Of a stretch of 64,000 nucleotides of DNA, positions 21,701 through 33,190 are shown in pieces. The stretch is from Plazaster borealis (taxonomy: Eukaryota > Echinodermata > Asteroidea > Forcipulatida > Labidiasteridae). The position numbers and the translations under genes are program-made. Numbering within the stretch: position 1 is the first letter of the stretch; every line of letters starts with the position of its first letter. The notes under the pieces were generated by a model. It was given only the letters and a program-made list of their open reading frames with translations. It had not been told where the DNA came from and did not search any database. The stretch lies in assembly GCA_021014325.1 (NCBI GenBank), contig CM037474.1:3724488-3788487 (forward strand), written 5' to 3'.

Positions 21701-24545
21701 TTTGTCATTCAGGACCCGCCCCCATTATGTTTCCCCTTGTACTTCAAATCTGTATCAATCCCCAAACATGTACCCCATTTTTCTGTCATTGAGGACCCGC
21801 CCCCATTATGTTACCCCTTGTACTTCAAATATGTATCAATCCCCAAACATGTACCCCATTTTTCTGTCATTGAGGACCCGCCCCCATTATGTTTCCCCTT
21901 CTACTTCAAATCTGTATCAATCCCCAAACATGTACCCCATTTTTTTGTCATTCAGGACCCGCCCCCATTATGTTACCCCTTGTACTTCAAATCTGTATCA
22001 ATCCCCAAACATGTACCCCATTTTTCTGTCATTGAGGACCCGCCCCCATTATGTTACCCCTTGTACTTCAAATATGTATCAATCCCCAAACATGTACCCC
22101 ATTTTTCTGTCATTGAGGACCCGCCCCCATTATGTTTCCCCTTCTACTTCAAATCTGTATCAATCCCCAAACATGTACCCCATTTTTCTGTCATTCAGGA
22201 CCCGCCCCCATTATGTTACCCCTTCTACTTCCAATCAGTATCAATCCCCAAACATGTACCCCATTTTTCTGTCATTGAGGACCCGCCCCCATTATGTTAC
22301 CCCTTCTACTTCAAATCTGTATCAATCCCCAAACATGTACCCCATTTTTCTGTCATTCAGGACCCGCCCCCATTATGTTACCCCTTCTACTTCAAATCAG
22401 TATCAATCCCCAAACATGTACCCCATTTTTCTGTCATTGAGGACCCGCCCCCATTATGTTACCCCTTCTACTTCAAATCTGTATCAATCCCCAAACATGT
22501 ACCCCATTTTTCTGTCATTCAGGACCCGCCCCCATTATGTTACCCCTTCTACTTCAAATCTGTATCAATCCCCAAACATGTACCCCATTTTTCTGTCATT
22601 CAGGACCCGCCCCCATTATGTTACCCCTTCTACTTCCAATCAGTATCAATCCCCAAACATGTACCCCATTTTTCTGTCATTGAGGACCCGCCCCCATTAT
22701 GTTACCCCTTGTACTTCAAATCTGTATCATTCCCCAAACATGTACCCCATTTTTCTGTCATTCAGGACCCGCCCCCATTATGTTACCCCTTCTACTTCAA
22801 ATCTGTATCAATCCCCAAACATGTACCCCCATTTTTCTGTCATTCAGGACCCGCCCCCATTATGTTACCCCTTGTACTTCAAATCTGTATCAATCCCCAA
22901 ACATGTACCCCATTTTTCTGTCATTGAGGACCCGCCCCCATTATGTTTCCCCTTCTACTTCAAATCTGTATCAATCCCCAAACATGTACCCCATTTTTTT
23001 GTCATTCAGGACCCGCCCCCATTATGTTACCCCTTGTACTTCAAATCTGTATCAATCCCCAAACATGTACCCCATTTTTCTGTCATTGAGGACCCGCCCC
23101 CATTATGTTACCCCTTCTACTTCAAATCTGTATCAATCCCCAAACATGTACCCCATTTTTCTGTCATTGAGGACCCGCCCCCATTATGTTACCCCTTGTA
23201 CTTCAAATATGTATCAATCCCCAAACATGTACCCCATTTTTTTGTCATTCAGGACCCGCCCCCATTATGTTTCCCCTTGTACTTCAAATCTGTATCAATC
23301 CCCAAACATGTACCCCATTTTTCTGTCATTGAGGACCCGCCCCCATTATGTTACCCCTTGTACTTCAAATATGTATCAATCCCCAAACATGTACCCCATT
23401 TTTCTGTCATTGAGGACCCGCCCCCATTATGTTTCCCCTTCTACTTCAAATCTGTATCAATCCCCAAACATGTACCCCATTTTTTTGTCATTCATGACCC
23501 TGACCCATTATGTTACCCCTTGTACTTCAAATCTGTATCAATCCCCAAACATGTACCCCATTTTTCTGTCATTGAGGACCCGCCCCCATTATGTTACCCC
23601 TTGTACTTCAAATATGTATCAATCCCCAAACATGTACCCCATTTTTCTGTCATTGAGGACCCGCCCCCATTATGTTTCCCCTTCTACTTCAAATCTGTAT
23701 CAATCCCCAAACATGTACCCCATTTTTCTGTCATTCAGGACCCGCCCCCATTATGTTACTCCTTCTACTTCCAATCAGTATCAATCCCCAAACATGCACC
23801 CCATTTTTCTGTCATTCAGGACCCGCCCCCATTATGTTACCCCTTCTACTTCCAATCAGTATCAATCCCCAAACATGCACCCCATTTTTCTGTCATTCAG
23901 GACCCGCCCCCATTATGTTTCCCCTTCTACTTCCAGTCTGTATCAATCCCCAAACATATACCCCATTTTTCTGTCATTCAGGACCCGCCCCCATTATGTT
24001 ACCCCCTCTACTTCAAATCTGTATCAATCCCCAAACATGTACCCCATTTTTCTGTCATTCAGGACCCGCCCCCATTATGTTACCCCCTCTACTTAAAATC
24101 TGTATCAATCCCCAAACATGTACCCCATTTTTCTGTCATTCAGGACCCGCCCCCATTATGTTACCCCTTCTACTTCAAATCTGTATCAATCCCCAAACAT
24201 GTACCCCATTTTCTGTCATTGAGGACCCGCCCCCATTATGTTACCCCTTCTACTTCAAATCTGTATCAATCCCAAACATGTACCCCACTCGTCTGGCGTT
24301 CAGGACCCGCCCCCATTATGTTACCCCTTCTACTTCCAATCAGTATCAATCCCCAAACATGTACCCCATTTTTCTGTCATTGAGGACCCGCCCCATCATG
24401 TTTCCACTTTTACTTCAAATCTGTGCAAATCCAAAACTTGCAACCCACTTTTCTGCAATTCAGGACCCACCCCCATTATGTTACCCCTTTGACTTGCCAA
24501 ACATGCACCCTAATGTCTGCTGTTCTTGACCCATCCCCAATATTC
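18760..24545 (+). repeat. 81-bp minisatellite, right array
   Basis: About 66 regular units (19,150-24,540) plus degenerate edge units (18,765-18,985). Each contains CATGTACCCCATTTTTCTGT, CATTCAGGACCCGCCCCCAT or its CATTGAGG variant, ATGTTACCCCTTCTACTT and CAAATCTGTATCAATCCCC. The period is 81 bp = 27 codons with no stop in two forward frames. A third frame stops only in units with the CATTGAGG variant. Single-base indels (extra C near 22,826, one base lost near 24,211) shift the frame without interrupting the array. This favours non-coding satellite DNA over protein. Confidence 0.96.
18985..19150 (+). other. Non-repeat insertion at the head of the right array
   Basis: Between degenerate unit remnants ending near 18,985 and the regular array starting near 19,150 lie about 165 bp with no resemblance to the 81-bp unit. 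I saw no counterpart in the left array. I do not recognise the sequence. Confidence 0.5.
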
Positions 24546-24699
24546 TTACCCCTTGGAATGTACAACACTTTTCTACCAATCTATTTCCACCACTATAATC
24601 ATCAGCCCCTTCTACAAATTGTATTACATGTATGCAATCTGTTTTCCACTTGGTTTTTAACTCATGCATTAATTTTCTCCTTTGAATTTCTGTTTATAG

Positions 24700-24861
24700 A
24701 ACACTCAAGATGATGACGAACCTTGGTATGAAAGTTGCGCCAGCTTGACTGAAGAAAGCCCATGAGATGCAGCATCATCATGAATTCAAGTTCATCATCT
24801 TCTCACCGTCTCAAGCTACTTCAGTTCAACTTTGTAATTCATTCAATACTAGGATATTAAG
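24700..24861 (+). other. Exon-like block A, right arm
   Basis: The acceptor tract ends TTCTGTTTATAG and the donor is GTACGT at 24,862. The length is 162 nt, identical to the left copy. The opening frame reads TQDDDEPWYESCASLTEE, then SP and TGA at 24,763-24,765. The frame closely matches the left copy, with one clear coding change (C to R in the left copy). The downstream 96 nt is non-coding in this frame. Confidence 0.45.
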
Positions 24862-25129
24862 GTACGTCTCACGTAGTAAGTTTTACATATTGTAAAAAGA
24901 TCTGTTTACATGGACTCTTAAAACCTCTCAGACATGAGATTGTTTGTTGTTTACACCAAAGCTATGAGTTCAATTCAAAGCTTTTTACTGCGTAAACAGA
25001 TCTTTGTTGTCTGCGGTCCTATGGGGCTGTTTTTGTAATGTAGCGAATAGCGAGTATATCTTGGTCCTTTTTTTGTTAAAAGTTTGCTGAGTATTTTTGT
25101 ATATATTTTGTAATTCCTTTGAATCATCA

Positions 25130-25290
25130 GGCCTGATACCTCAAGAAGCCCAATGGCGCAACTACCTCCATGCACTCGGTCTGGTTCATTGCCTTGGTGT
25201 CCATTGAAATGTTCCAGTACTAATTTAAATTTCCAATCATAGTCTTCCATTTAACTGAGGAAAAGCTGCCTTGCCCTAACAAGAACGAAG
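25130..25290 (-). repeat. Dispersed repeat, GGGCAAGG family
   Basis: Mirror of 10,130-10,290, including the terminal 'atcaggcctgat' words and TTGCCCTAACAAGAACGAAG. Confidence 0.6.
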
Positions 25291-25545
25291 TATCAGGCCT
25301 GAATCATGCGTAATCTGAAAAGAAGAAATCAATCTTGTTCCTAACTCGTCAATGCATCACATTGTTACACCTAGGATTCTTTTCAAAATATACACAAGTA
25401 GATTAAGAATTGCCTCATATTTGTGTGAAAGCAGTTTTTCAGACTAAAATTGTATTACTTTATAATGTTCGGCATACAATGTAGTGAAAATCTTGCAATC
25501 TTATTGTACGTATGTAAAGTTAAACAGGACTTTTAAACAGATCGG

Positions 25546-25774
25546 GGGCCAATTTCATAGCGCTGGTTAGCGGTAAGCAAAACCATAGCAGAAGAATTTG
25601 TTTTAAGGCGTAACCGTATTTAACAGGAAGAAAATTGTCACTCATTTTCCTACAGTATGCAACCGGAAGGTTAGCATGCCTTTTCGTTAGCTTATGGTTG
25701 GCAGTGCTTTGAAATGGAAACTCGCACAGTTAGCACAAAATCGGCCGTAAGGCAGCTCTATGAAATTGGCCCCA
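25546..25774. mobile_element. MITE with GGGGCCAATTTCATAG termini, right copy
   Basis: Mirror of 9,585-9,866. The termini GGGGCCAATTTCATAGCGCTG and CTCTATGAAATTGGCCCC are intact, and the core is shorter than in the left copy. Confidence 0.75.
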
Positions 25775-25779
25775 GCTGA

Positions 25780-26960
25780 GTGCTTGACATGCTATAGATA
25801 CTTATTTTGGTTTTCATATGCGGTAAATTTGATGTCTTTATATTATGCATGATGATATTTATCAGCAAAACATTGTACAAACCGAGCAGGGCCTTCAGTT
25901 TTAACAGAATCCAAATATGGAAGCTCAGAGTGAACGTCTGCATTTGCATAAATGTAAGTTAAACTTGTAGTACCGGTACCGGTACTTTATCTTTCCACAG
26001 TTTTATCTTGAAAACTAGATTCTGCAAATCTATGAGAACCCCAAAATGCAGTTATCTTATTCTTATGTTTCTCTTTGATACATTTAACTTGGAAACTTGA
26101 AAATGTGAATGGTCCTTTTAAGCTTCCATACAATTTTGACTTTACTCTGGACAACTTTTATTGTCTAATTCCCTGTCTCCAAGTGCTAATACAACCTTAA
26201 TTATCAATGATACATGTAGGTGCCAGACTAATTTCTTCACTTACTCGTTTTGATTTACTTGTAACACTTGGCTGATATGTTATCAAGGACAATATTAACT
26301 GCAAATCAAGTGTTTTCTCATGGGCCTTTAACAAGCTTTTAATATGACAGCTTAACAATTCTTAGTTAATTATTGAAATCAATTAAGAAATGGAATGTTA
26401 TTTGGTGTAATTAACATTGTACAGTTAATGCAGATGTTCTTGGTACTTTACATTGACCATTTTAAAAGATGTTTTGAATGAAAATAACGTTTTAGGCCCT
26501 TAAATAAGAAGTAGTTTGAAGGGATAGTCACAAATACGTGATTCTGTGCAATTAAATTGTGTATAGCACTTACAAATAACGTCAGAGCTGTTTAGAGTCG
26601 TAAATAAGCATTAATTTATTACAAATGACACTTTCCTGTGAAATTGTTTGTCACCAGAATGCGTTAGTCATGTAGAATGTTAAAGAGGACACTAGGAAGT
26701 GTGTTCTGCACCGTTTAAGGGTGTTCTGGAGGTTATAATTTAAAAAAATGTTCGTTTTTAATGATTTTTAGGTGTAAAATTTCAACAAAAAAATTTTTTT
26801 GAAAAATAATTAACGAGCATGCGTTTCAGGTGATTTTAAGAAAATGAAAGACCATTAATTAAAAAAAATTTGGATTTTTTTTTTATTTTATTTATTTTTT
26901 TATGAAAAATGAAAATAATTAACGAGCACACGTTTCAGGCGATTTTAAGAAAATGAAAGA
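25780..26960. other. AT-rich arm sequence, nothing assignable
   Basis: Closely mirrors about 8,460-9,580. A CGGTACCGGTAC insertion near 25,973-25,985 is a small arm-specific difference. Confidence 0.4.
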
Positions 26961-26964
26961 CCGT

Positions 26965-27307
26965 TAATTTTTTTTTTTTTTAAATAAAAAATAAAAAATA
27001 AAATAAATTAAATAAATTTTCGTCTTCCCTTTCCTGCCCGGTCCACCTCCACCACCTCTCTCTCTCTCTCTCCCCTCCATCGTCCTCTCCGTGTCCACTT
27101 GTCCCTCCCGTGTGTCTCCTCCGTGTTGCCTCCTCTTCTTTGCGTCTCGTGGGGTCCGTGTGCGTTCCTCTTGCGTGTCCTCTTCTTGTCTTGATCTCTT
27201 GGTCTTGTCCTTGCTTGTCCTGGCCGCCGGGGTTCGAACCATGCTGGTCTTCCGATCTTGTCCCTTCATTTGCGTGCGCTTATCCACTGGACCACCGCTT
27301 GTTCCGG
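26965..27307 (-). mobile_element. tRNA-derived SINE, right copy
   Basis: Minus-strand copy of the 8,105-8,455 element. The B box reads GGTTCGAACCCC in reverse near 27,230-27,241 and the A box lies near 27,285-27,296. The (TC)n run and A-rich tail are retained. Confidence 0.75.
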
Positions 27308-27414
27308 GTTGGAGCATACATTTTTGGACCTGATGAATATTAGAACGAAATGTGATGCACTAATGTACGTGCATGTACACTGTACAGTATCTATAATATA
27401 ACAACCTCGTTCCC

Positions 27415-27500
27415 ATGGTGTACGATCTCGCCGCGCCATTTTGTTTTCTTTCCCAGAATGCCTTGCTCGATTGTGCCTTAAAGGGCGCCCTCTGTTGACA
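27415..27500 (-). promoter_or_regulatory. Promoter-like block, right-arm mirror
   Basis: CGCCGCGCCATTTT, TTTCCCAGAATGC and GGGCGCCCTC are retained in the order expected from 7,914-8,005 reversed. Retention in two diverged arms is suggestive only. Confidence 0.25.
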
Positions 27501-28019
27501 TTATTTATTTATTTTAAAAATTGTATCGCCACCAGAAAAAAATAACTTGTTTGCTTTTTGATTAAATAAAATTTAAAAACTTTTGAAGACATTTTTAATG
27601 TGCACATGTTTGTTTCCTTTTTTTTAAAGTTTCCATTTCGCACACTAATCTTTCTCAACTAAATACATGTATGACAACAAAAGATGACAAGTAGACAGAA
27701 AGAAAATTAAGAATCTAAAAGTTTACCATTTTATTTACAATTGTTTTTTAAATTACATCAATAACTTTACTTATCAGTATTTAAAGTAAACCTAGAATAT
27801 TGGTTGTATACTTTGACAGTACTTTTTATCAGAAAATCATTGACATGTCATTTTTTGCATATCAATTAATTTAACCTTTTGGTGTGGATGCCAAAACTGA
27901 TGATATGTGTCATGAATAACTGTAAAATTCTTCAGTTTTAAACATAATCATTTCAAAGTCTTTCACAGTGTCATTTGATTATGCAAGTTTGAAACGGAAA
28001 ACTTAATAATATTTGCTGA

Positions 28020-28665
28020 TAATAATATTTGCTGTCCATGTAGGAATAAGATGTTACTGTCCATGTAGGAATCAGATGTTACTGTCCATGTAGGAATTAG
28101 ACGTTACTGTCCATGTAGGAATCAGATATTGATGTCGATGTAGGAATCAGATGTTACTGTCCATGTACGAATCAGATATTGCTGTATGTAAGAATCAGAT
28201 ATTGCTGTCCATGTAAGAATCAGATATTGCTGTCGATGTAGGAATCAGATGTTACTGTCCATGTAGGAATCAGACGTTGCTGTCCATGTAGGAATCAGAC
28301 GTTGCTGTCCATGTAGGAATCAGATATTGCTGTCCATGTAAGAATCAGATATTAGTGCTGTCGATGTGGGAATCAGTCGTTGCTGTCGATGTAGGAATCA
28401 GATGTTACTGTCCATGTAGGAATCAGACGTTGCTGTCTATGTAAGAACAAGGGGTTGCTTTCATGTAGGAATCAGATGTTACTGTCCTGTGTCCATGTAG
28501 GAATCAGACAATTCTGTCCATGTAGGAACCAGACAATGCTGTCCATGTAGGAATCAGATGTTACTGTCCATAAAACAATCAGATATTGCTGTCCATGTAG
28601 GAATCAGATGGTACTGTCCATGTAGGAATCAGACGTTGCTGTCCATGTAGGAATCGGACACAACT
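28020..28665 (-). repeat. 25-bp tandem repeat, right array
   Basis: About 25 units containing CTGTCCATGTAGGAATCAGA. Several units are irregular (for example near 28,360, 28,445 and 28,485), making this copy noisier than the left one. Confidence 0.92.
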
Positions 28666-28984
28666 TGTTCTCAGAGCTTGGTTGTTTTGTCGCTCGTCTA
28701 ATAATAGATTCAAAATATCCAGATCAGATCTGCACACAAAAATGAAACCATAATAATATTAAAACAACATTTAATCTCAATACTATGTTTGAGTCACGGC
28801 GGCCAAAATTTTGTCTTTTTTCAGTTGGCATTAAACTGAAAATGTCCTGAAAAAAATTGCGTTTCTCAAAAAGATATAATGAAATTTAAACAGAAGTGAG
28901 ATTTTTATTTTATTTTTAAAACTGAAAAAAATCGTTGATCTCAAAGGAACAAAATTATGTTTTTTATGTTTCTCAAAAAATCAT

Positions 28985-29790
28985 TTGAAATGGTGGTAGG
29001 GTTAGGAATTAGGGTTTGGTTAGATTTTGAAACGGGGTTAGGGTTAGGGTTAGGGTGGAAAACGGTGTTAGAATTTTGGTGGAAAATGGGGTTAGGGTTT
29101 GATTTGAAAAGGGGTTAGGGTTAGATTTGAAAAGGGGTTAGGGTTAGATTTGAAAAAGGGGTTAGAGTTAGATTTGAAAAGGGGTTAGGGTTAGATTTGA
29201 AAAAGGGGTTAGGGTTAGATTTGAAAAGGGGTTAGGGTTAGATTTGAAAAGGGGTTAGGGTTAGATTTGAAAAAAGGGGTTAGGGTTAGATTTGAAAAGG
29301 GGTTAGGGTTAGATTTGAAAAGGGGTTAGATTTGAAAAGGGGTTAGGGTTAGATTTGAAAAGGGGTTAGGGTTAGATTTGAAAAGGGGTTAGGGTTAGAT
29401 TTGAAAAAAAAGGGTTAGGGTTAGATTTGAAAAGGGGTTAGGGTTAGATTTGAAAAGGGGTTAGGGTTAGATTTGAAAAGGGGTTAGGGTTAGATTTGAA
29501 AAAGGGGTTAGAGTTAGATTTGAAAAAGGGGTTAGGGTTAGATTTGAAAAGGGGTTAGGGTTAGATTTGAAAAGGGGTTAGGGTTAGATTTGAAAAGGGG
29601 TTAGGGTTAGATTTGAAAAGGGGTTAGGGTTAGATTTGAAAAAGGGGTTAGGGTTAGATTTGAAAAGGGGTTAGGGTTAGATTTGAAAAGGGGTTAGGGT
29701 TAGATTTGAAAAGGGGTTAGGGTTAGATTTGAAAAAAGGAGTTAGGGTTAGATTTGGAAAGGGGGTTAGGGTTAGGCTCTGGGTTTGAAC
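28985..29790 (-). repeat. Telomere-like 23-bp tandem repeat, expanded
   Basis: More than 30 units of GGGGTTAGGGTTAGATTTG plus AAAA, with A-run length varying from 4 to 8. The plus strand is G-rich, with runs able to support G-quadruplexes. The left copy has only about eight to ten units, so this array expanded, or the other contracted, after the arms separated. Confidence 0.93.
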
Positions 29791-29944
29791 TGTTAGAGAA
29801 TGTTTTTCTTTAATTAATTTTAGGAATTAGTTTACAAGGGTGTTACATATATACATAAAGTTTCTAAAAAGTTGGGTGTATCAAGTTAGATGTCTACAGC
29901 TATTTTATTACAGGATCAATGAGCCCTAACGACTCGATTTCCGT

Positions 29945-30125
29945 CTGCTACCTCATGGCCAAGCAATGTTAACAGGGCTGGAATTACACGGAGGCCTTGG
30001 CCTCTGTTGCCCCTGGCCTTGGCCTTGTTGTCCCTTCAAAAGTTTCTCATAGACTTTAAGATTTTCCAATAGAACTGCCCTTTGCAAAATGTAAATGGCC
30101 TTGCCCTCCCAAAGATGAAAATCCA
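29945..30125 (-). repeat. Dispersed repeat, GGGCAAGG family
   Basis: Mirror of 4,845-5,010. It reads through GGCCTTGGCCTCTG and TTGTCCCTTCAAAAG on the plus strand. Confidence 0.6.
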
Positions 30126-30446
30126 AGCCTGTGTTTATACTGCAAATATTGGTTGCATTCGAGTGCATTTCCCAGAAAATAATATTTCAGGTGAAACCTG
30201 GACTATTCCATTTCTCAAGGTGAATGAAAAGCCAGATTTCATTGAGTGATTGTATTCTGTGACAATTCCCGAATGAAATACATTGAACTCACACAAAGGA
30301 GTTTCTGTGTCTCATTCGTGTTTGTTGTAAAAATCTTTTCAAATTACAAGGATCTGAAATCTGGCTCATGAAATGGAAGCTTATGCAACGATGCACACAT
30401 AAGCATCCAATATAAATATGAATTATTGTATAACATGTTTACTTAC

Positions 30447-30498
30447 CAATAGATGAAATAAAGACGTTTATTTTGTAGATCTTTGTTCTGCCAGCAAG
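30447..30498 (-). other. Exon-like 52-nt block, right copy
   Basis: Minus-strand partner of 4,449-4,500. The acceptor TTTTTTACAG and donor GTAAGT are both conserved and the length is identical. The few differences inside change one open-frame peptide slightly (INILIS to INVFIS). Confidence 0.4.
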
Positions 30499-30549
30499 CT
30501 GTAAAAAAACAACAAAGTAAAACAATTATCGGGTGTTTATAATTACTTT

Positions 30550-31170
30550 AAAACATTGTGTAAAAAAATTAAAATGTTGTTTGAAAAACTTCAGAAAATT
30601 TACCACATTTTGTGTTAAATAACTAAAGGTCATTTTGAGAGAAACTTGAGCATTTTAAAAGTAAAACAAACAATTAGCGCTTGACCTAGAAAAAATAAAA
30701 CGATTCAAATTTAAAGAATATGGAAGGGGAACAAGATAAATAAAATTATACCAGAACTCTTTTCCATTTGGTTAAAGGCATTGAACACGTAAGAAGTTTT
30801 TATTATTTTAGTGAGAAATTACCTCTTTCTCAAAAACTACGTTACTTCAGAGAGTCGTTTCCTACAATGTTTTATACTATCAACAGCTCTCCGTTGCTTG
30901 TTACCAAGGAAGTTTTTGTGCCAATATTTGTTTTGAGACATTACCAAACGTGTACGATACCTTTAAGTTGTTTATTTATGTTAGGTTACATGTATATAAG
31001 CAGTGTTTTCGTATGTTAAAAAATTGATTCATCATGTCCCTGTCACCACATTATCCCAATTAGGATTTCCTTTTATATCCAGTTTGCAGTCACAATGAGT
31101 AAATAAAAAGTCCCCATCCAAAAACATTTTCTCTATTGCAACAGATGCCCTCTCAGACAAAATCACGGGG
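30550..31170. other. Right-arm-specific segment
   Basis: Occupies the place of the left-arm segment 2,620-4,440 without similarity to it. It includes the MITE listed next. Confidence 0.5.
30772..30968. mobile_element. Short MITE, TTAAAGG termini
   Basis: Begins TTAAAGGCATTGAACACGTAAG and ends TACCAAACGTGTACGATACCTTTAA, which are imperfect complements. Words such as 'tactatcaacagctctccgttgcttgttaccaa' suggest a very abundant echinoderm repeat family (recollection, not a search). Confidence 0.6.
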
Positions 31171-33190
31171 CCGAACTAATTCCTAGGTGCATCAACTTGA
31201 CGGCTAGCTTCGCCTTACTTTTGAAAAGTATAGGGGGTGCTATATAGTATTCCAGCACCCCCCCCCCCCATCATACTGGATGGATATTGATATTGGATGA
31301 GGGGGGACTACAAAAGGGTAATCGGATAGAAGAGTTGTTTGGGGGATGATGACAATGAGGCAAAATTCATTTGGATTGTTGTATGATACGTTAGGAACAA
31401 ATCACACGGGTGTTGTTTTTTACACTGGGGAGTTAAATGCATTAAATTGCACACTGTGAAAATAAATTCAGCCAAGGATTCTGTTTCTTTAAATGGTCGA
31501 TATGGGGGATTCTTTTTTTTCAGGTAGGATTTTCGGTACAATAATTCATCGGACATCGTCTTTTGTTTTGTTTAAATAAATTCGTTTTAGAATTAATACT
31601 AATTTTAGTTTCTTTATAATTTTGCTTAATGTATTTGTTCATACCTACGTGTTTATCTGAAGCATCAATAGAAATAATCGTATGATTTTTTTTCTGTGTA
31701 CAAATTGTAAAAATGTTCTTATTTATAAATAATTTTATAGCCATGCTTCTAATTGTTATTTTGCGAAGCGCATTAAGCGTCTTTGAGGAGGATTTTGCCG
31801 TTGCATAAATCCTCTTTTTTAATAATACAAAAATTCTACAATTTTGTTGAAACGCCCGCACAACCCGATTTTCGATTTCAAAAAATTACTTCAAACTTTA
31901 CTTATTTACGTCAAAGAAAAAGGCGAAAAATCTTTAAAACATTGATGGGTCGTACACATTCCTTTATCGAAGAGCTCATATTGAAATTCTAACATTTTAA
32001 ACCAAAGATGAACGATTAAAATGTCAAACAAAAATTAAACTGTTACCCAAGTTCCTAGATTATGAATAACTACACTTGTTTTCATTTATTTATTGTATTT
32101 ATTTACAGTGAATTGGGCAAGGTTCGAATACACACAACATTGAATATCATTATAAACCAGAAATATAAATACATGAGTATCGTCGTTCTCTTTATTCGGT
32201 AATTGTTTCAAGGAAATCACAAGTTAAAATCAGCAAATTTATTTTTCAAATAGATGCCCACTCAACCCCTTTCATTAAAACTACGGTGTCTTAAAAAGAC
32301 AAACAATTTGGTACGTTCAGGGTAAAGGACCGTAGGTGCCAAACTTTAACCCGTTTTAGAACGTCAACCTCTGAGAAAGACGATCTGCAAAGGTCGAAAC
32401 GCGAGACCATTATAAATTGTTTTGATGATACCACAGCACAGGTGATTTTGTTTGGTAAGCAGTTTACAACAGCTCACGTTACATGCAATTCCCCTTTTTT
32501 CCATTTTAGAAACAATGTAGGCCCACTGATCTCAGATACAACCATCCGCGCATTGAGGTAGAAATACAATTTATGAAAACTACAAGTACATGATAAAAGA
32601 TTACGTAACCCATGTACTCTAAACAGAAAAGTCGATTGTTTCATTCATAGAGCAAGGACCATTTGAGTGACGGCCAGACGCCATTGACTGGCACAATACA
32701 ATCACATACAATGGGATGGGCCCAACGTTACAGCTACTTCCGGCGTTGTCAAATGCCGTTGTTTACGTGGGAGCATGAAGGTGGACAGAGAAATGCCACA
32801 ACATTCCCCGTTTTATGTCAATCTTAGTGTTTACACGGGTTCCCACGAGCCCTATTCCTATTCTACATTTTAAACTTAATAAAGCTTACCTCTAGATACA
32901 ATAAGTCCAGATCTGATTAAGTCACATCAAAATGATCGTAATACATCCACAGTGTAAACATACCGAGCATGCCTGGCTGCTGGCCATTTTGAATATCGCG
33001 TCACGGCATCAAGCCGTCGAGTACCCCGACCCCTACTAGGCCTATATGTTTATCTGGTGTGCAGCGGTAATCGGGTACCTGTCGTTTTTTCTTTGGCTGG
33101 TTCCAATTACCTGTGCCTGTCAAAGACCACAGGGGTACGCAACTGGCTCCCGCAGAAATGCGATAGTCTGTATATTCAAGGCTGGAATTA

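Noticed and set aside
19176..24383. 1,735-codon open frame as a giant repetitive protein
   Set aside because: It is wholly explained by a stop-free 81-bp tandem repeat. A second frame is equally open, indels jump between frames, and there is no start context, signal peptide or flanking domain.
28985..29790. Chromosome end (telomere)
   Set aside because: TTAGGG occurs only inside a 23-bp unit, and ordinary sequence continues on both sides.
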